DNA of 64,000 nucleotides from an uncultured Bacteroidales bacterium. GTDB taxonomy: Bacteria; Bacteroidota; Bacteroidia; Bacteroidales; UBA932. Shown here piece by piece: positions 18,382 through 26,162 of this stretch. How positions within the stretch are numbered: the first letter of the stretch is position 1; each line of letters starts with the position of its first letter. Made by a program: the position numbers and the translations under genes. The stretch lies in the NCBI GenBank assembly GCA_944322585.1, contig CALUPB010000001.1:186001-250000 (forward strand). Direction: 5' to 3'. The notes under the pieces are model-generated. The model had not been told where the DNA came from. It saw only the letters and a list, made by a program, of their open reading frames with translations, and did not search any database.

Positions 18382-19354
18382 AGGGGGTGCGCAGGATGTT
18401 GTTATTCAACTTGCGAAAGCCTTGAATAACGAGAATGAACTCCCCATTGTGATGACATCAACTCCTAAAGAGCAAATAAGTCCATTATATTCAGATGGAA
18501 TAAAATTCATTTCCTTTTCTTTAAAAAACATTCTGGTGCTAAAAAGACAGAATGTTATTTTTATTTCACACCACCGGAAGTCTACGTCATTTTTGGTATT
18601 ATTAGGTCGAATTGTCCCAGGAATAAAAATTGTCCATATTGCTCATAATACTTTTAATAACTTAAAGTATTTTACTTTTTTCCCAAAAAATATTATTGCT
18701 GTATCACAAGGCGTTAAATCCAATTTAATCGAGTATTTTAAAATTCCCGAAGAAAATATTACAGTAATATACAATGGTATAAAAGACATTAAATGGAATG
18801 GAGTTAGTAAGCCAACAGTAACTAATTATGTAAATAATGATCAGACAAAGATTTTAATGGCTGGGAGAATTTGTCCTGTCAAACAACAGGTATTTATCGT
18901 ACAGAAAACCAGAACCTTATTGCATAATAATATCTGTTTATATTTTGTCGGTGTTGGGGAAGATGAAGAAAAATTACGGGCAGAAATCGGCAATTCTCAG
19001 CAATATGTATATCTGGGATATAAAAATGTTCGAGATATAATTGATGACTTTGATTATATTTGTTTATTTTCTAAAAACGAAGGTTTGGGACTGACTTTAA
19101 TTGAGGGTTGCATGTTTGGCAAACCGCTCATAACCAACAATATCGCTCCTGTTCTTGAAATAAACGAAGATGGTAATACTGGATTTGTGTATCACGATAT
19201 CAATGATTTGATTGAAGGTCTTAATAATTTACCTGTGCGAAATTCGAGTCAATATAAAACATTATCAGAAAATGCAAGGAAGAGATATGAGGAGTTGTTT
19301 ACAGAGGAAAAAATGATTCAAAATTATAAAGCTTATTTGTTTCGTTTTGAGTAA
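18344..19354 (+). CDS. Glycosyltransferase family 4
   Basis: The 336-residue protein has the N-terminal RGGAQDVVIQLAKAL motif, the donor-domain start ILMAGRICPVKQQ, and E-x7-E in NEGLGLTLIEGC. The start lies 38 bases inside the preceding gene in another frame, and the motif begins at once, so the start is well supported. It is the last glycosyltransferase before the retron; the next one, WecG-like, lies beyond it. Substrate unknown. Confidence 0.86.
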   Translation: MKIVSIYPNFANRGGAQDVVIQLAKALNNENELPIVMTSTPKEQISPLYSDGIKFISFSLKNILVLKRQNVIFISHHRKSTSFLVLLGRIVPGIKIVHIAHNTFNNLKYFTFFPKNIIAVSQGVKSNLIEYFKIPEENITVIYNGIKDIKWNGVSKPTVTNYVNNDQTKILMAGRICPVKQQVFIVQKTRTLLHNNICLYFVGVGEDEEKLRAEIGNSQQYVYLGYKNVRDIIDDFDYICLFSKNEGLGLTLIEGCMFGKPLITNNIAPVLEINEDGNTGFVYHDINDLIEGLNNLPVRNSSQYKTLSENARKRYEELFTEEKMIQNYKAYLFRFE

Positions 19355-19526
19355 TCATATCACATGAATAACGATTATACTAAAGAATTGCTTTGAGGTG
19401 TATTACATGCGGTTCAGCTTCTTCTTCTGTCCTAGACAAGGCTAGCGGGTCAGGGTTTATTATATGGTAGAGAATCTAAGTTGAAAGATTTAAATGCACA
19501 TTTTAGAAGAATCAAGATAACCTCCA

Positions 19527-20375
19527 ATGAGTTCTATAAAATATAATAATAGACAGGAATTTGATTGGGTACTATCGTTGTTGACTAAGCAAAAGAAGAT
19601 GTTGCGAGGTCATGATCAGGCCTTAGTTGAATTGTATCGAATATGTGATAACAATTTTCAGAGGATACTTCTGAAAGACTTGATTGTCAGATTTAATTGT
19701 TTCGATGATGAAGTGTATAATATGGCTTTGCTTGATTTATCGTCGCATATTTCATCTTTAGGATATAAATTGGATCAGACTGCTTTGGTAGCTGTATGTC
19801 ACGATTCATTAGCAGACAGTTCGCAAGCGGTATTGAATGATCTAAAGGTTTATGTTCAGAGAGACTATGGATCGGTTAAGTTTATAAATCGTTTTGATAA
19901 AATATCAAAATATTATAATACCGGGATCCGACATTTTATCGCGGTAGATGAATTCTGTGGAACAGGTCAGACATTATGTAATAGGTATAAGAATTTTATA
20001 AATTATCATTTAAACAATGCAACGATTGATTTTTGTGTAATAGCTGGAATGAAAACTGCAGAAAAACGATGTATAGAACAAGGACTTAACCTTTATATGA
20101 TATATTCTATGGAAAGGGGAATCTCTGATAATTACACAGGTGATTCTCTATTACGATCAATTTCTGAGATGCAGTCAATAGAATTGAAATTAGCGGAAAA
20201 GATAAATGAGACAGAATTGTCAGGGTATTATTTCGGATATGGACGATCTGAATCGTTGTATACACGACTTGACAGGAATGTCCCGAATAATGTATTTCCT
20301 GTATTTTGGTGGAAGAAAAACAGGGATAATACCAATAGGGTTCCGATTTTAGATAGAGTACAGGATGGATATTAG
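19527..20375 (+). CDS. Retron effector: phosphoribosyltransferase-like protein
   Basis: The 282-residue protein contains a PRPP-binding-like loop (VDEFCGTGQT, residues 140-149) after a beta strand, the signature of type I phosphoribosyltransferase folds, and a conserved C-terminal block around FGYGRSES and FPVFWW (about residues 236-261). The N-terminal 120 residues are helical with no recognised domain. It overlaps the next small gene by 11 bases, and both lie upstream of the msr-msd RNA and reverse transcriptase. From memory of the published retron classification, a PRTase-like protein paired with a winged-helix protein defines type III. By analogy with other retrons it should be the toxic effector kept silent by the RT-msDNA complex; this is inference. 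Confidence 0.8.
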   Translation: MSSIKYNNRQEFDWVLSLLTKQKKMLRGHDQALVELYRICDNNFQRILLKDLIVRFNCFDDEVYNMALLDLSSHISSLGYKLDQTALVAVCHDSLADSSQAVLNDLKVYVQRDYGSVKFINRFDKISKYYNTGIRHFIAVDEFCGTGQTLCNRYKNFINYHLNNATIDFCVIAGMKTAEKRCIEQGLNLYMIYSMERGISDNYTGDSLLRSISEMQSIELKLAEKINETELSGYYFGYGRSESLYTRLDRNVPNNVFPVFWWKKNRDNTNRVPILDRVQDGY

Positions 20376-20727
20376 TAGAAAATACAAAGATATTTTTTAT
20401 GGTCTATATGTAAGTAGTAAAGGACTTCTTGCATATACGTTATACAGTAGATATGCATTAGAGCCCTCCGATGCGATTGATTTTATAGATAGATATGTAA
20501 GAGAGGGCATTATCTCTGTAGACAAAAATCAACGTATATCACTGACATCAAAGGGCAGGGCGGAGATTATACCGATATTGAACATTCTTGCGTCTACTGA
20601 TTATAATGAATGTAATAATTATTTATGCAAGATAAAGTCAGATAAAACATTAAAGGTTTTTGAACCATATTTGCCTAACAAAAAAATTTATGATAATAAA
20701 ATAGGAGAAGGTGTGGAAAGAAATTAG
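20365..20727 (+). CDS. Retron accessory winged-helix-like protein
   Basis: This small protein of 120 residues begins inside the end of the effector gene. Residues 20-75 (LYSRYALEPSDAIDFIDRYVREGIISVD...RISLTSKGRAEI) read as a winged helix: helix, helix, then a beta wing followed by TSKG, as in many small HTH proteins. The last codons and stop (about 20709-20727) coincide with the a1 strand of the retron RNA, so coding and structural RNA overlap. It probably works with the phosphoribosyltransferase-like protein as part of the effector module. Confidence 0.72.
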   Translation: MDISRKYKDIFYGLYVSSKGLLAYTLYSRYALEPSDAIDFIDRYVREGIISVDKNQRISLTSKGRAEIIPILNILASTDYNECNNYLCKIKSDKTLKVFEPYLPNKKIYDNKIGEGVERN

Positions 20728-20918
20728 CAAGTAGAAGTGTAGTCGCTTCGATCCGTTAAGGATTTGCAATACCTCATCTTAACTCCCTGACGGGAGTTAA
20801 GCGGTTTGGATCTGATTGATCCAAATATGTTGAAGATAATTGAAAATTATGGTTGTACCACAATTTTCAATTATCTTCAACTGGAGCTAAAGTAAAGAAA
20901 GTAGTTTCTTCACACCTC
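20709..20918 (+). ncRNA. Retron msr-msd non-coding RNA
   Basis: The 204-base gap between the winged-helix gene and the RT holds all expected parts. The a1 strand (AGGTGTGGAAAGAAA, about 20709-20723) is complementary, with one small bulge, to a2 (about 20901-20917, TTTCTTCACACCT). A TAGC follows a1, giving a candidate branching G at 20727. The msr stems are CTTAACTCCC-TGAC-GGGAGTTAAG at 20778-20801 and TTTGGATC-tgatt-GATCCAAA at 20805-20825. The msd is a perfect 20-bp hairpin at 20829-20881. The order a1-msr-msd-a2-RT is the canonical one. Exact ends and branch point need experiment. Confidence 0.85.
20829..20881 (+). other. msd stem-loop (template of the msDNA)
   Basis: A 20-base arm at 20829-20848 (starting GTTGAAGATAATTG) is perfectly complementary to 20862-20881. 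The 13-base loop ATGGTTGTACCAC can itself pair TGGT with ACCA. Reverse transcription of this segment would give an msDNA dominated by one long AT-rich hairpin. Confidence 0.82.
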
Positions 20919-20931
20919 TCCTTTTCATGAA

Positions 20932-22023
20932 ATGAAAGCAAAAGAAAGAAAAGAAATATCTCGACAATGGGAGCAGTTTTTCATATCTAAAGGGATAGAA
21001 GAAAAGTTGACAGAAGCTTATATGCTATATATTAAGAAACTGTTGGATAAAAATTTGCCTCCTATATTCGATTTTAGACATCTGTGTCTATTATTAGGAA
21101 TTAATAAGGCAGATTTGGCTGCAATGATTAATAGTCCGGACAGATATTACCGTGAATTTCAGATTCCCAAAAGAAGCGGCGGTTTGAGAACTATTACAGC
21201 ACCATATCCTTCATTGAAATATGTTCAACGCTGGATTTATGACAATGTATTGAAACATATAAAGGTTCATGGTTGTGCGCATGGCTTTGTATCAGGACGA
21301 TCTATTTTAACTAATGCCAATATACATGTGGGGCAGCATTATATGCTGAAGATAGATTTGAAAGATTTCTTTCCATCTATTCCTATCCATAGGGTTATTC
21401 AGCTTTTTTCATCTATAGGATATAAACACCAAGTCTCGTTTTATCTTGCATCTTTGTGTTGCTATGATGGACGATTAGCACAAGGTTCTCCGGTCAGTCC
21501 AGTAATAAGCAATATAGTTGCCATACATATGGATCGTAGGTTATATCGGCTTGCTAAACAGTTTGGCTTGAAATATTCGAGATATGCTGATGATATAGCT
21601 TTTTCAGGAGAAATGATCGCTGTAAAGTTTATTGAATATGTTAAAAGAATTATTCAAGAATGTGGATTTGTCATAAATGAACGAAAAATACGTTTATACA
21701 AAGAACATGGAAATAAAATTGTGACAGGTGTAAGTCTTGCGACTGGAACTCCTCGACTGCCGAGAGATTATCGACGTCGCCTGGAAAAAGAATTATACTA
21801 TATTAATAAATATGGACTTAGAGGTCATATAGCTCATAACAAGATACGTCAACCACATTACTTGGAATCTATAATAGGTAAAATCGGGTATTGGTTGATG
21901 ATAGAACCGAATAATATTTTTGCGAAGCAAATTCAGGATAAGTTAATAAAGGAATATCGAAGAAAAATTAATGATGAAAAAATACGATATTATGAGTGTG
22001 AAAATAAAACCAGTAATAGTTAA
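20932..22023 (+). CDS. Retron reverse transcriptase
   Basis: The 363-residue RT shows motif A in KIDLKDFFPSI (Asp142), QGSPVSP at 184-190, the catalytic YADD at 218-221, and both retron hallmarks: NAxxH (NANIH, residues 128-132) and VTG (264-266) in the region that recognises the msr. It would prime from the 2'-OH of a specific G in the msr and copy the msd into msDNA, which stays bound to it. The start follows the a2 strand by about 15 bases. The last 53 bases overlap the wecG frame, depending on the start used there. AT-rich codon use matches the surrounding cassette. Confidence 0.95.
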   Translation: MKAKERKEISRQWEQFFISKGIEEKLTEAYMLYIKKLLDKNLPPIFDFRHLCLLLGINKADLAAMINSPDRYYREFQIPKRSGGLRTITAPYPSLKYVQRWIYDNVLKHIKVHGCAHGFVSGRSILTNANIHVGQHYMLKIDLKDFFPSIPIHRVIQLFSSIGYKHQVSFYLASLCCYDGRLAQGSPVSPVISNIVAIHMDRRLYRLAKQFGLKYSRYADDIAFSGEMIAVKFIEYVKRIIQECGFVINERKIRLYKEHGNKIVTGVSLATGTPRLPRDYRRRLEKELYYINKYGLRGHIAHNKIRQPHYLESIIGKIGYWLMIEPNNIFAKQIQDKLIKEYRRKINDEKIRYYECENKTSNS

Positions 22024-22705
22024 TGGCGTGATTATTAATCCTTTTCAGTCATTTGAGGAACTAATGGATTATGTTTCCGGAAGGAAAGGTATACTAGTGG
22101 CAATCAATGCCGAAAAGATACTTCATGCAACTGACCAGACACGCGATATAATAAACAGAAACATCGGATATTGTGACGGTATCGGGGCTGTAATGGCTTT
22201 GAAGAAGCATGGCTGCAAGAATGTTGTCAAAATTCCCGGATGTGAATTGTGGCTTAAAATAATTGCTTCGACATATAAGCAAGGCAATACTTTCTATCTC
22301 GTCGGAAGCAAGCAGGAAGTCATTGACGCTACTGTCTCAAAGTTAAAGACAGAATTCCCAGGCATCAACATAGTCAACTATCGTAATGGCTATATCAAGA
22401 CAGAAGATGAAAAGCAGCAGCTTCTTGACGACATCACCGAGAAGAAGCCTGATGTTGTTTTCGTCGCAATGGGGTCACCTAAACAGGAACTTCTGATGGA
22501 AGAGATGTCTGAAAGGCATCCTGCAATATATCAGGGTCTGGGTGGTAGTTTTGATGTTTATACAGGCAGGGTCGAACGTGCTCCGGAATGGTGGGTAAAG
22601 CATAATCTGGAGTTTGCGTACCGCTTGTTAAAACAACCATCAAGAATCAAGAGGCAAATTCACCTCGTGAAATTTCTGTTTCTAGTGTGGTCAGGAAAAC
22701 TCTGA
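21992..22705 (+). CDS. WecG/TagA/CpsF-family glycosyltransferase
   Basis: The protein has the family pattern: NAEKILHATDQTRD, YCDGIGAVMA, FYLVGSK near the middle, VFVAMGSPKQELLMEE, and GLGGSFDVYTGRVERAPEWW near the C-terminus. In enteric bacteria WecG transfers ManNAcA to the GlcNAc lipid carrier. The presence of wecA-, wecB- and wecC-type genes upstream makes the same second step likely here. ATGs at 21971, 21974 and 21992 are all possible starts, all inside the RT gene; 21992 begins nearest to the conserved part. The 5' end is AT-rich and the rest has flank-like composition, marking the right edge of the cassette. Confidence 0.85.
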   Translation: MSVKIKPVIVNGVIINPFQSFEELMDYVSGRKGILVAINAEKILHATDQTRDIINRNIGYCDGIGAVMALKKHGCKNVVKIPGCELWLKIIASTYKQGNTFYLVGSKQEVIDATVSKLKTEFPGINIVNYRNGYIKTEDEKQQLLDDITEKKPDVVFVAMGSPKQELLMEEMSERHPAIYQGLGGSFDVYTGRVERAPEWWVKHNLEFAYRLLKQPSRIKRQIHLVKFLFLVWSGKL

Positions 22706-22734
22706 AAATTTGTAACAGTATCACCTGCTCATTT

Positions 22735-23121
22735 CTATTGGGTCAAAAACACTCTCCAGCTGCCATCTTTATCTCCCCGTTCCACATATTTTCTTGAAAT
22801 CAGCCGGGCGATACGGCCATTGCCGTCCTCGAAAGGATGGATACGCATAAAACGATAATGAAACAGCGCAGCCATCTCTACCGGTGAGAGTCTTCCCTCC
22901 TGTTCCGCTGCATCGTACCAGTCCACCAAATCCCTCATCAATCCCGGAGTCTCTTCCGGCGAGGCATACTCGAACCGGTCTTCATACCGTGTAATGACGC
23001 TGTTGGGACGTGTCTTATATTGTCAGGTAAAACGGCGGCTGAGTCTTTCCCAGTCTTTCTCTGACAGCGGCTGCAAATTCCGCCATGCAGCCAGCGCTTT
23101 CTTTATATTAAGATACTTCAT
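22735..23121 (-). pseudogene. Decayed Fic-family protein gene
   Basis: Read on the minus strand from the ATG at 23119-23121, one frame encodes MKYLNIKKALAAW...LSRRFT, then a stop codon. The same frame then goes straight into the later part of a Fic protein (YKTRPNSVITRYEDRFEY...), with the Fic motif HPFEDGNGRIAR. Fic proteins normally have over 100 further residues between these parts, and a longer C-terminus than the one here, which ends at RVFLTQ. Internal deletion plus a nonsense codon makes it a pseudogene. Functional Fic enzymes usually transfer AMP to target proteins. Confidence 0.8.
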
Positions 23122-23309
23122 GTGAATCTCTATTATCAACGGGCAGGACAAAGACAAGAAAAGTCCGCAAAAGGTTGTATGTTACAACCTTTTTGAGGAT
23201 ATTGACTGTAACCTTTCATCACCCAAAATGTCCAGATGACCGATTTCTTTGGATTTTGCAGAAATTAGCAATATTATTTCTTTGGTTTTTTCTTTTTAGT
23301 GACAATTTA

Positions 23310-23341
23310 TTTGTTTGGATAATTTCATATAACTATTTTTG
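23310..23341 (+). promoter_or_regulatory. Consensus promoter of the AAA/DUF4143 ATPase gene
   Basis: TTTG at 23310-23313, a 20-base spacer, and TATTTTTG at 23334-23341 match the Bacteroidetes consensus exactly. The inferred start near 23348 falls upstream of the ATG at 23369 and excludes the earlier ATG at 23339. Confidence 0.7.
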
Positions 23342-23368
23342 CATACAGACCAAAGCGTTATTTTTATT

Positions 23369-24757
23369 ATGTACTGCAAAAGGCTTATCGACAAACATCT
23401 ATCGGAGTGGGCATCAAGAGATATCCATAAGCCATTGCTGCTTAGAGGCGCCAGACAGGTCGGAAAATCCACGGCTGTCAAGGAACTCTCTAAAAAATTC
23501 GAGAATTTTGTCGAAATAAACTTTGAAAAGCAACCTAACTACAAAGCTCTATTCAAAGATGACTTGGATGTCAGGCGTATTGTCGCGCAAATATCCGCCA
23601 TACATGGAACATCTGTTGAATCAGGTAAAACGCTTTTGTTCCTTGATGAAATTCAGGAGTGCCCGCAGGCTATTATGGCTTTACGCTTTTTCAAGGAGGA
23701 TATGCCTGAACTTCATGTTATTGCTGCCGGCTCCCTTCTTGAGTTCGCATTAAAAGAACTTCCTACATTCGGAGTCGGAAGAATTCATTCAATGTTTATG
23801 TATCCAATGACTTTTGATGAATTCCTTGAAGCCAATGGCCAACAGCTGCTCATTGAAGCCCGCAATCAAGCTTCAATAGATAATCCTCTCCCTGAACCTT
23901 TGCATGATAAGTTGGTAGAATTCCTTCGTACATATATGCTTGTCGGAGGAATGCCTGAATCTGTCAGAACTTGGGTTGAGCATCATGATTATGTAAGATG
24001 CCAGGAAGTTCAGGATGACATAGTTGTTACATATGAAGATGATTTCCCGAAGTACAAGAAAAATGTAGATCCTGTATTGCTGCGCCAAACGCTGCGAAGT
24101 GCAGCAGTCCAGGCTACGAAAAAGTTCATATACTCAAAAGCAGGGCCTGGCTACAAGACAGCAGAAGTGCAAAAAGCAGTAGAGTTGCTGGCTCTTGCCG
24201 GCATTCTGCATCCCGTGACGCATACAGATGCCAATGGCTTGCCATTAGGCAGTGAAGAGGATAAATCGTATCAAAAAATGCTGTTACTTGACACGGGACT
24301 ATTGCTTCGCCTTCTGAACATGTCGTTAGGTGATATATCTGAACTGACTTCGCAGATTCTGACTGCAAGTGCGGCTGATTTAGTAAATAAAGGACCAATG
24401 GCAGAACTGGTGGCAGGACTTGAAATGCTACATCATATGAGTCCGAATATCCGCCATGACCTGTACTATTGGGTAAGACATGCAAAGAATTCCCAGGCGG
24501 AGGTAGATTACATATCCAGTTATTTGCAGGTAGTTGTTCCTATTGAAGTTAAAGCAGATACGCAAGGTGGAATGAAGAGCCTGTGGTCATTCATGCGTGA
24601 CAAGAAACTTCATTATGCAATTAGATGCTCGATGGAAAATTTCGGGAAATTCGACTATGTGGATAAAGGGGACAATGACGAAGTGAGACATGTCCGTATT
24701 TGCCCACTGTATGCCATTGCCAAAATAGAAGATATAAAACAAGGTATTGAAAAATAA
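23369..24757 (+). CDS. AAA-family ATPase with DUF4143 domain
   Basis: The protein of 462 residues has an N-terminal AAA_14-type ATPase domain with Walker A (RGARQVGKST) and Walker B (LLFLDEIQECP). A C-terminal DUF4143 domain with a nuclease-like core follows (ELVAGLEML, YYWVRHAKNSQAEVDYI, VPIEVKAD). Such proteins are very common and often multicopy in Bacteroidetes, and their function is unknown. The E-V-D...EVK pattern resembles the PD-(D/E)xK nuclease fold. It stands alone with its own promoter between the capsule and GDP-fucose genes. Its composition is intermediate between the AT-rich cassette and the housekeeping flank. Confidence 0.85.
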   Translation: MYCKRLIDKHLSEWASRDIHKPLLLRGARQVGKSTAVKELSKKFENFVEINFEKQPNYKALFKDDLDVRRIVAQISAIHGTSVESGKTLLFLDEIQECPQAIMALRFFKEDMPELHVIAAGSLLEFALKELPTFGVGRIHSMFMYPMTFDEFLEANGQQLLIEARNQASIDNPLPEPLHDKLVEFLRTYMLVGGMPESVRTWVEHHDYVRCQEVQDDIVVTYEDDFPKYKKNVDPVLLRQTLRSAAVQATKKFIYSKAGPGYKTAEVQKAVELLALAGILHPVTHTDANGLPLGSEEDKSYQKMLLLDTGLLLRLLNMSLGDISELTSQILTASAADLVNKGPMAELVAGLEMLHHMSPNIRHDLYYWVRHAKNSQAEVDYISSYLQVVVPIEVKADTQGGMKSLWSFMRDKKLHYAIRCSMENFGKFDYVDKGDNDEVRHVRICPLYAIAKIEDIKQGIEK

Positions 24758-24792
24758 AAAGAGACTATACTGCGGAAGCTACGATGGCACAT

Positions 24793-24838
24793 CCACAATT
24801 CCCGGAATTCTATCACCACAATTTCGGGAATTTTATCT
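24793..24838. repeat. Tandem 23-base near-repeat upstream of gmd
   Basis: Two adjacent 23-base units (24793-24815 and 24816-24838) both start CCACAATT and share GGAATT and TATC, matching at 19 of 23 positions. Each is nearly palindromic around its centre. It lies 53 bases upstream of gmd and could be an operator, or simply an old duplication. Confidence 0.5.
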
Positions 24839-24890
24839 GCAATAGCTGGGATTTAACAGTTAAGTCATTAATTTAGCAAAAAAATCACAT

Positions 24891-25994
24891 ATGAAAACAG
24901 CATTGATTACCGGAGTTACTGGTCAGGACGGATCGTTCCTGGCGGAATTCCTCCTCGAAAAGGGTTACGATGTGCACGGCACGATAAGGCGCTCTTCGGT
25001 GGACTACCGGGAAAGGATCGCCCATCTTGAAGGCCGGCCCCATTTCCACCTGCATTATGCCGACCTCGGCGACTCCATGAGCATCATGCAGGTAGTAAGC
25101 AAGGTAAGGCCTGATGAAATATACAATCTTGCAGCACAGAGCCATGTGCAGGTGAGCTTCGACTCCCCCGAGTTCACGGCTGACGTGGATGCGACCGGAG
25201 TCCTGAGGGTACTGGAGGCCGTGCGCCTGTGCGGACTGGCTCCGACTTGCCGTATCTACCAGGCCTCGACTTCCGAACTTTACGGCAAGGTGGAGGAAGT
25301 GCCGCAGAACGAAAACACTCCTTTCCATCCTTACAGCCCGTATGCCGTGGCAAAACTCTACGGTTACTGGATCGTAAGGGAATACCGCGAAGCCTACAAC
25401 ATGTTCTGCTGCTCGGGGATCCTGTTCAATCACGAGAGCGAACGTCGCGGGGAGACCTTCGTAACCCGTAAAATCACCCTTGCCGCCGCACGTATCGCCC
25501 AGGGCAAGCAGGAGAAACTGTACCTCGGCAACCTCTCCTCCCTTCGCGACTGGGGGTATGCAAAAGACTATGTGGAATGCATGTGGCTGATACTCCAGCA
25601 CAATACTCCGGAGGACTTCGTCATCGCGACAGGAGTACAGCACTCGGTCAGGGAATTCTGTTATCTGGCATTCAGGCATACAGGCATAGAGCTGAAATTC
25701 GAGGGAGAAGGAGCCGATGAGAAAGGCATCTGCATCTCAGGGCCTGAAAATCTTGTAGGAAAGACTCTTGTAGAAGTGTCTTCAGACTTCTACCGTCCTA
25801 CAGACGTGGTAAATCTCTGGGGAGACCCAACCAAGGCCAGAGCTGAATTGGGATGGGATCCGGCCAGGACACCGTTCGAACAGCTTGTGAAGATAATGGT
25901 AGATGCCGATATGGCAAAGGTGGCTGTCGAAAGGGCCGGAGACGAAGTACGGACCAATCTTGCAGAATATCTGGAAAAGGGTATCGTGAAATAA
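24891..25994 (+). CDS. gmd: GDP-mannose 4,6-dehydratase
   Basis: The 367-residue short-chain dehydrogenase has the N-terminal [19 protein letters not shown]ossmann motif and GTIRRSS, which belongs to Gmd. It also has the active-site triad region with YxxxK in [29 protein letters not shown], and [18 protein letters not shown], all diagnostic. It converts GDP-D-mannose to GDP-4-keto-6-deoxymannose, the first step to GDP-L-fucose, and the next gene completes the pathway. GC content is back to that of the chromosomal flank. The product may feed the capsule or protein fucosylation, both known in Bacteroidales. Confidence 0.95.
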   Translation: MKTALITGVTGQDGSFLAEFLLEKGYDVHGTIRRSSVDYRERIAHLEGRPHFHLHYADLGDSMSIMQVVSKVRPDEIYNLAAQSHVQVSFDSPEFTADVDATGVLRVLEAVRLCGLAPTCRIYQASTSELYGKVEEVPQNENTPFHPYSPYAVAKLYGYWIVREYREAYNMFCCSGILFNHESERRGETFVTRKITLAAARIAQGKQEKLYLGNLSSLRDWGYAKDYVECMWLILQHNTPEDFVIATGVQHSVREFCYLAFRHTGIELKFEGEGADEKGICISGPENLVGKTLVEVSSDFYRPTDVVNLWGDPTKARAELGWDPARTPFEQLVKIMVDADMAKVAVERAGDEVRTNLAEYLEKGIVK

Positions 25995-26019
25995 TCTGTC
26001 ATGTCTAACGGAACCGTGA

Positions 26020-26139
26020 GAGGTTGACCCTAAAGGCGGAATTTCAAGGCTTGCGAAGATGAGAAAACCGCAGTGTACTGGAGTACATGAGGATTTTTGA
26101 AGCAAGCGCGACGCAGGCGTATCCTTTTAGGTCGTCCTC
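26020..26139. repeat. Imperfect palindromic intergenic repeat (copy 1)
   Basis: Ends GAGGTTGACCCTAAAGG (26020-26036) and CCTTTTAGGTCGTCCTC (26123-26139) are inverted repeats matching at 13 of 17 positions. Inside, GCTTGC at 26049-26054 pairs with GCAAGC at 26102-26107, and the centre is TGTACT-GG-AGTACA at 26074-26087. The outer motif recurs at 46313, so this is a dispersed element rather than a gene-specific site. Confidence 0.65.
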
Positions 26140-26162
26140 GGAATGACTGAAAATGAATTGAT

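Noticed and set aside
20932..22023. Group II intron or DGR reverse transcriptase
   Set aside because: No maturase/endonuclease domain, no template/variable repeat pair, and retron-specific NAxxH and VTG motifs are present together with an msr-msd RNA.
23175..23519. 114-codon frame upstream of the AAA ATPase
   Set aside because: It overlaps the consensus promoter and the ATPase start in another frame and has no recognisable features.
24793..24838. CRISPR-like repeat
   Set aside because: Only two units, directly adjacent with no spacer, and no cas genes in the window.
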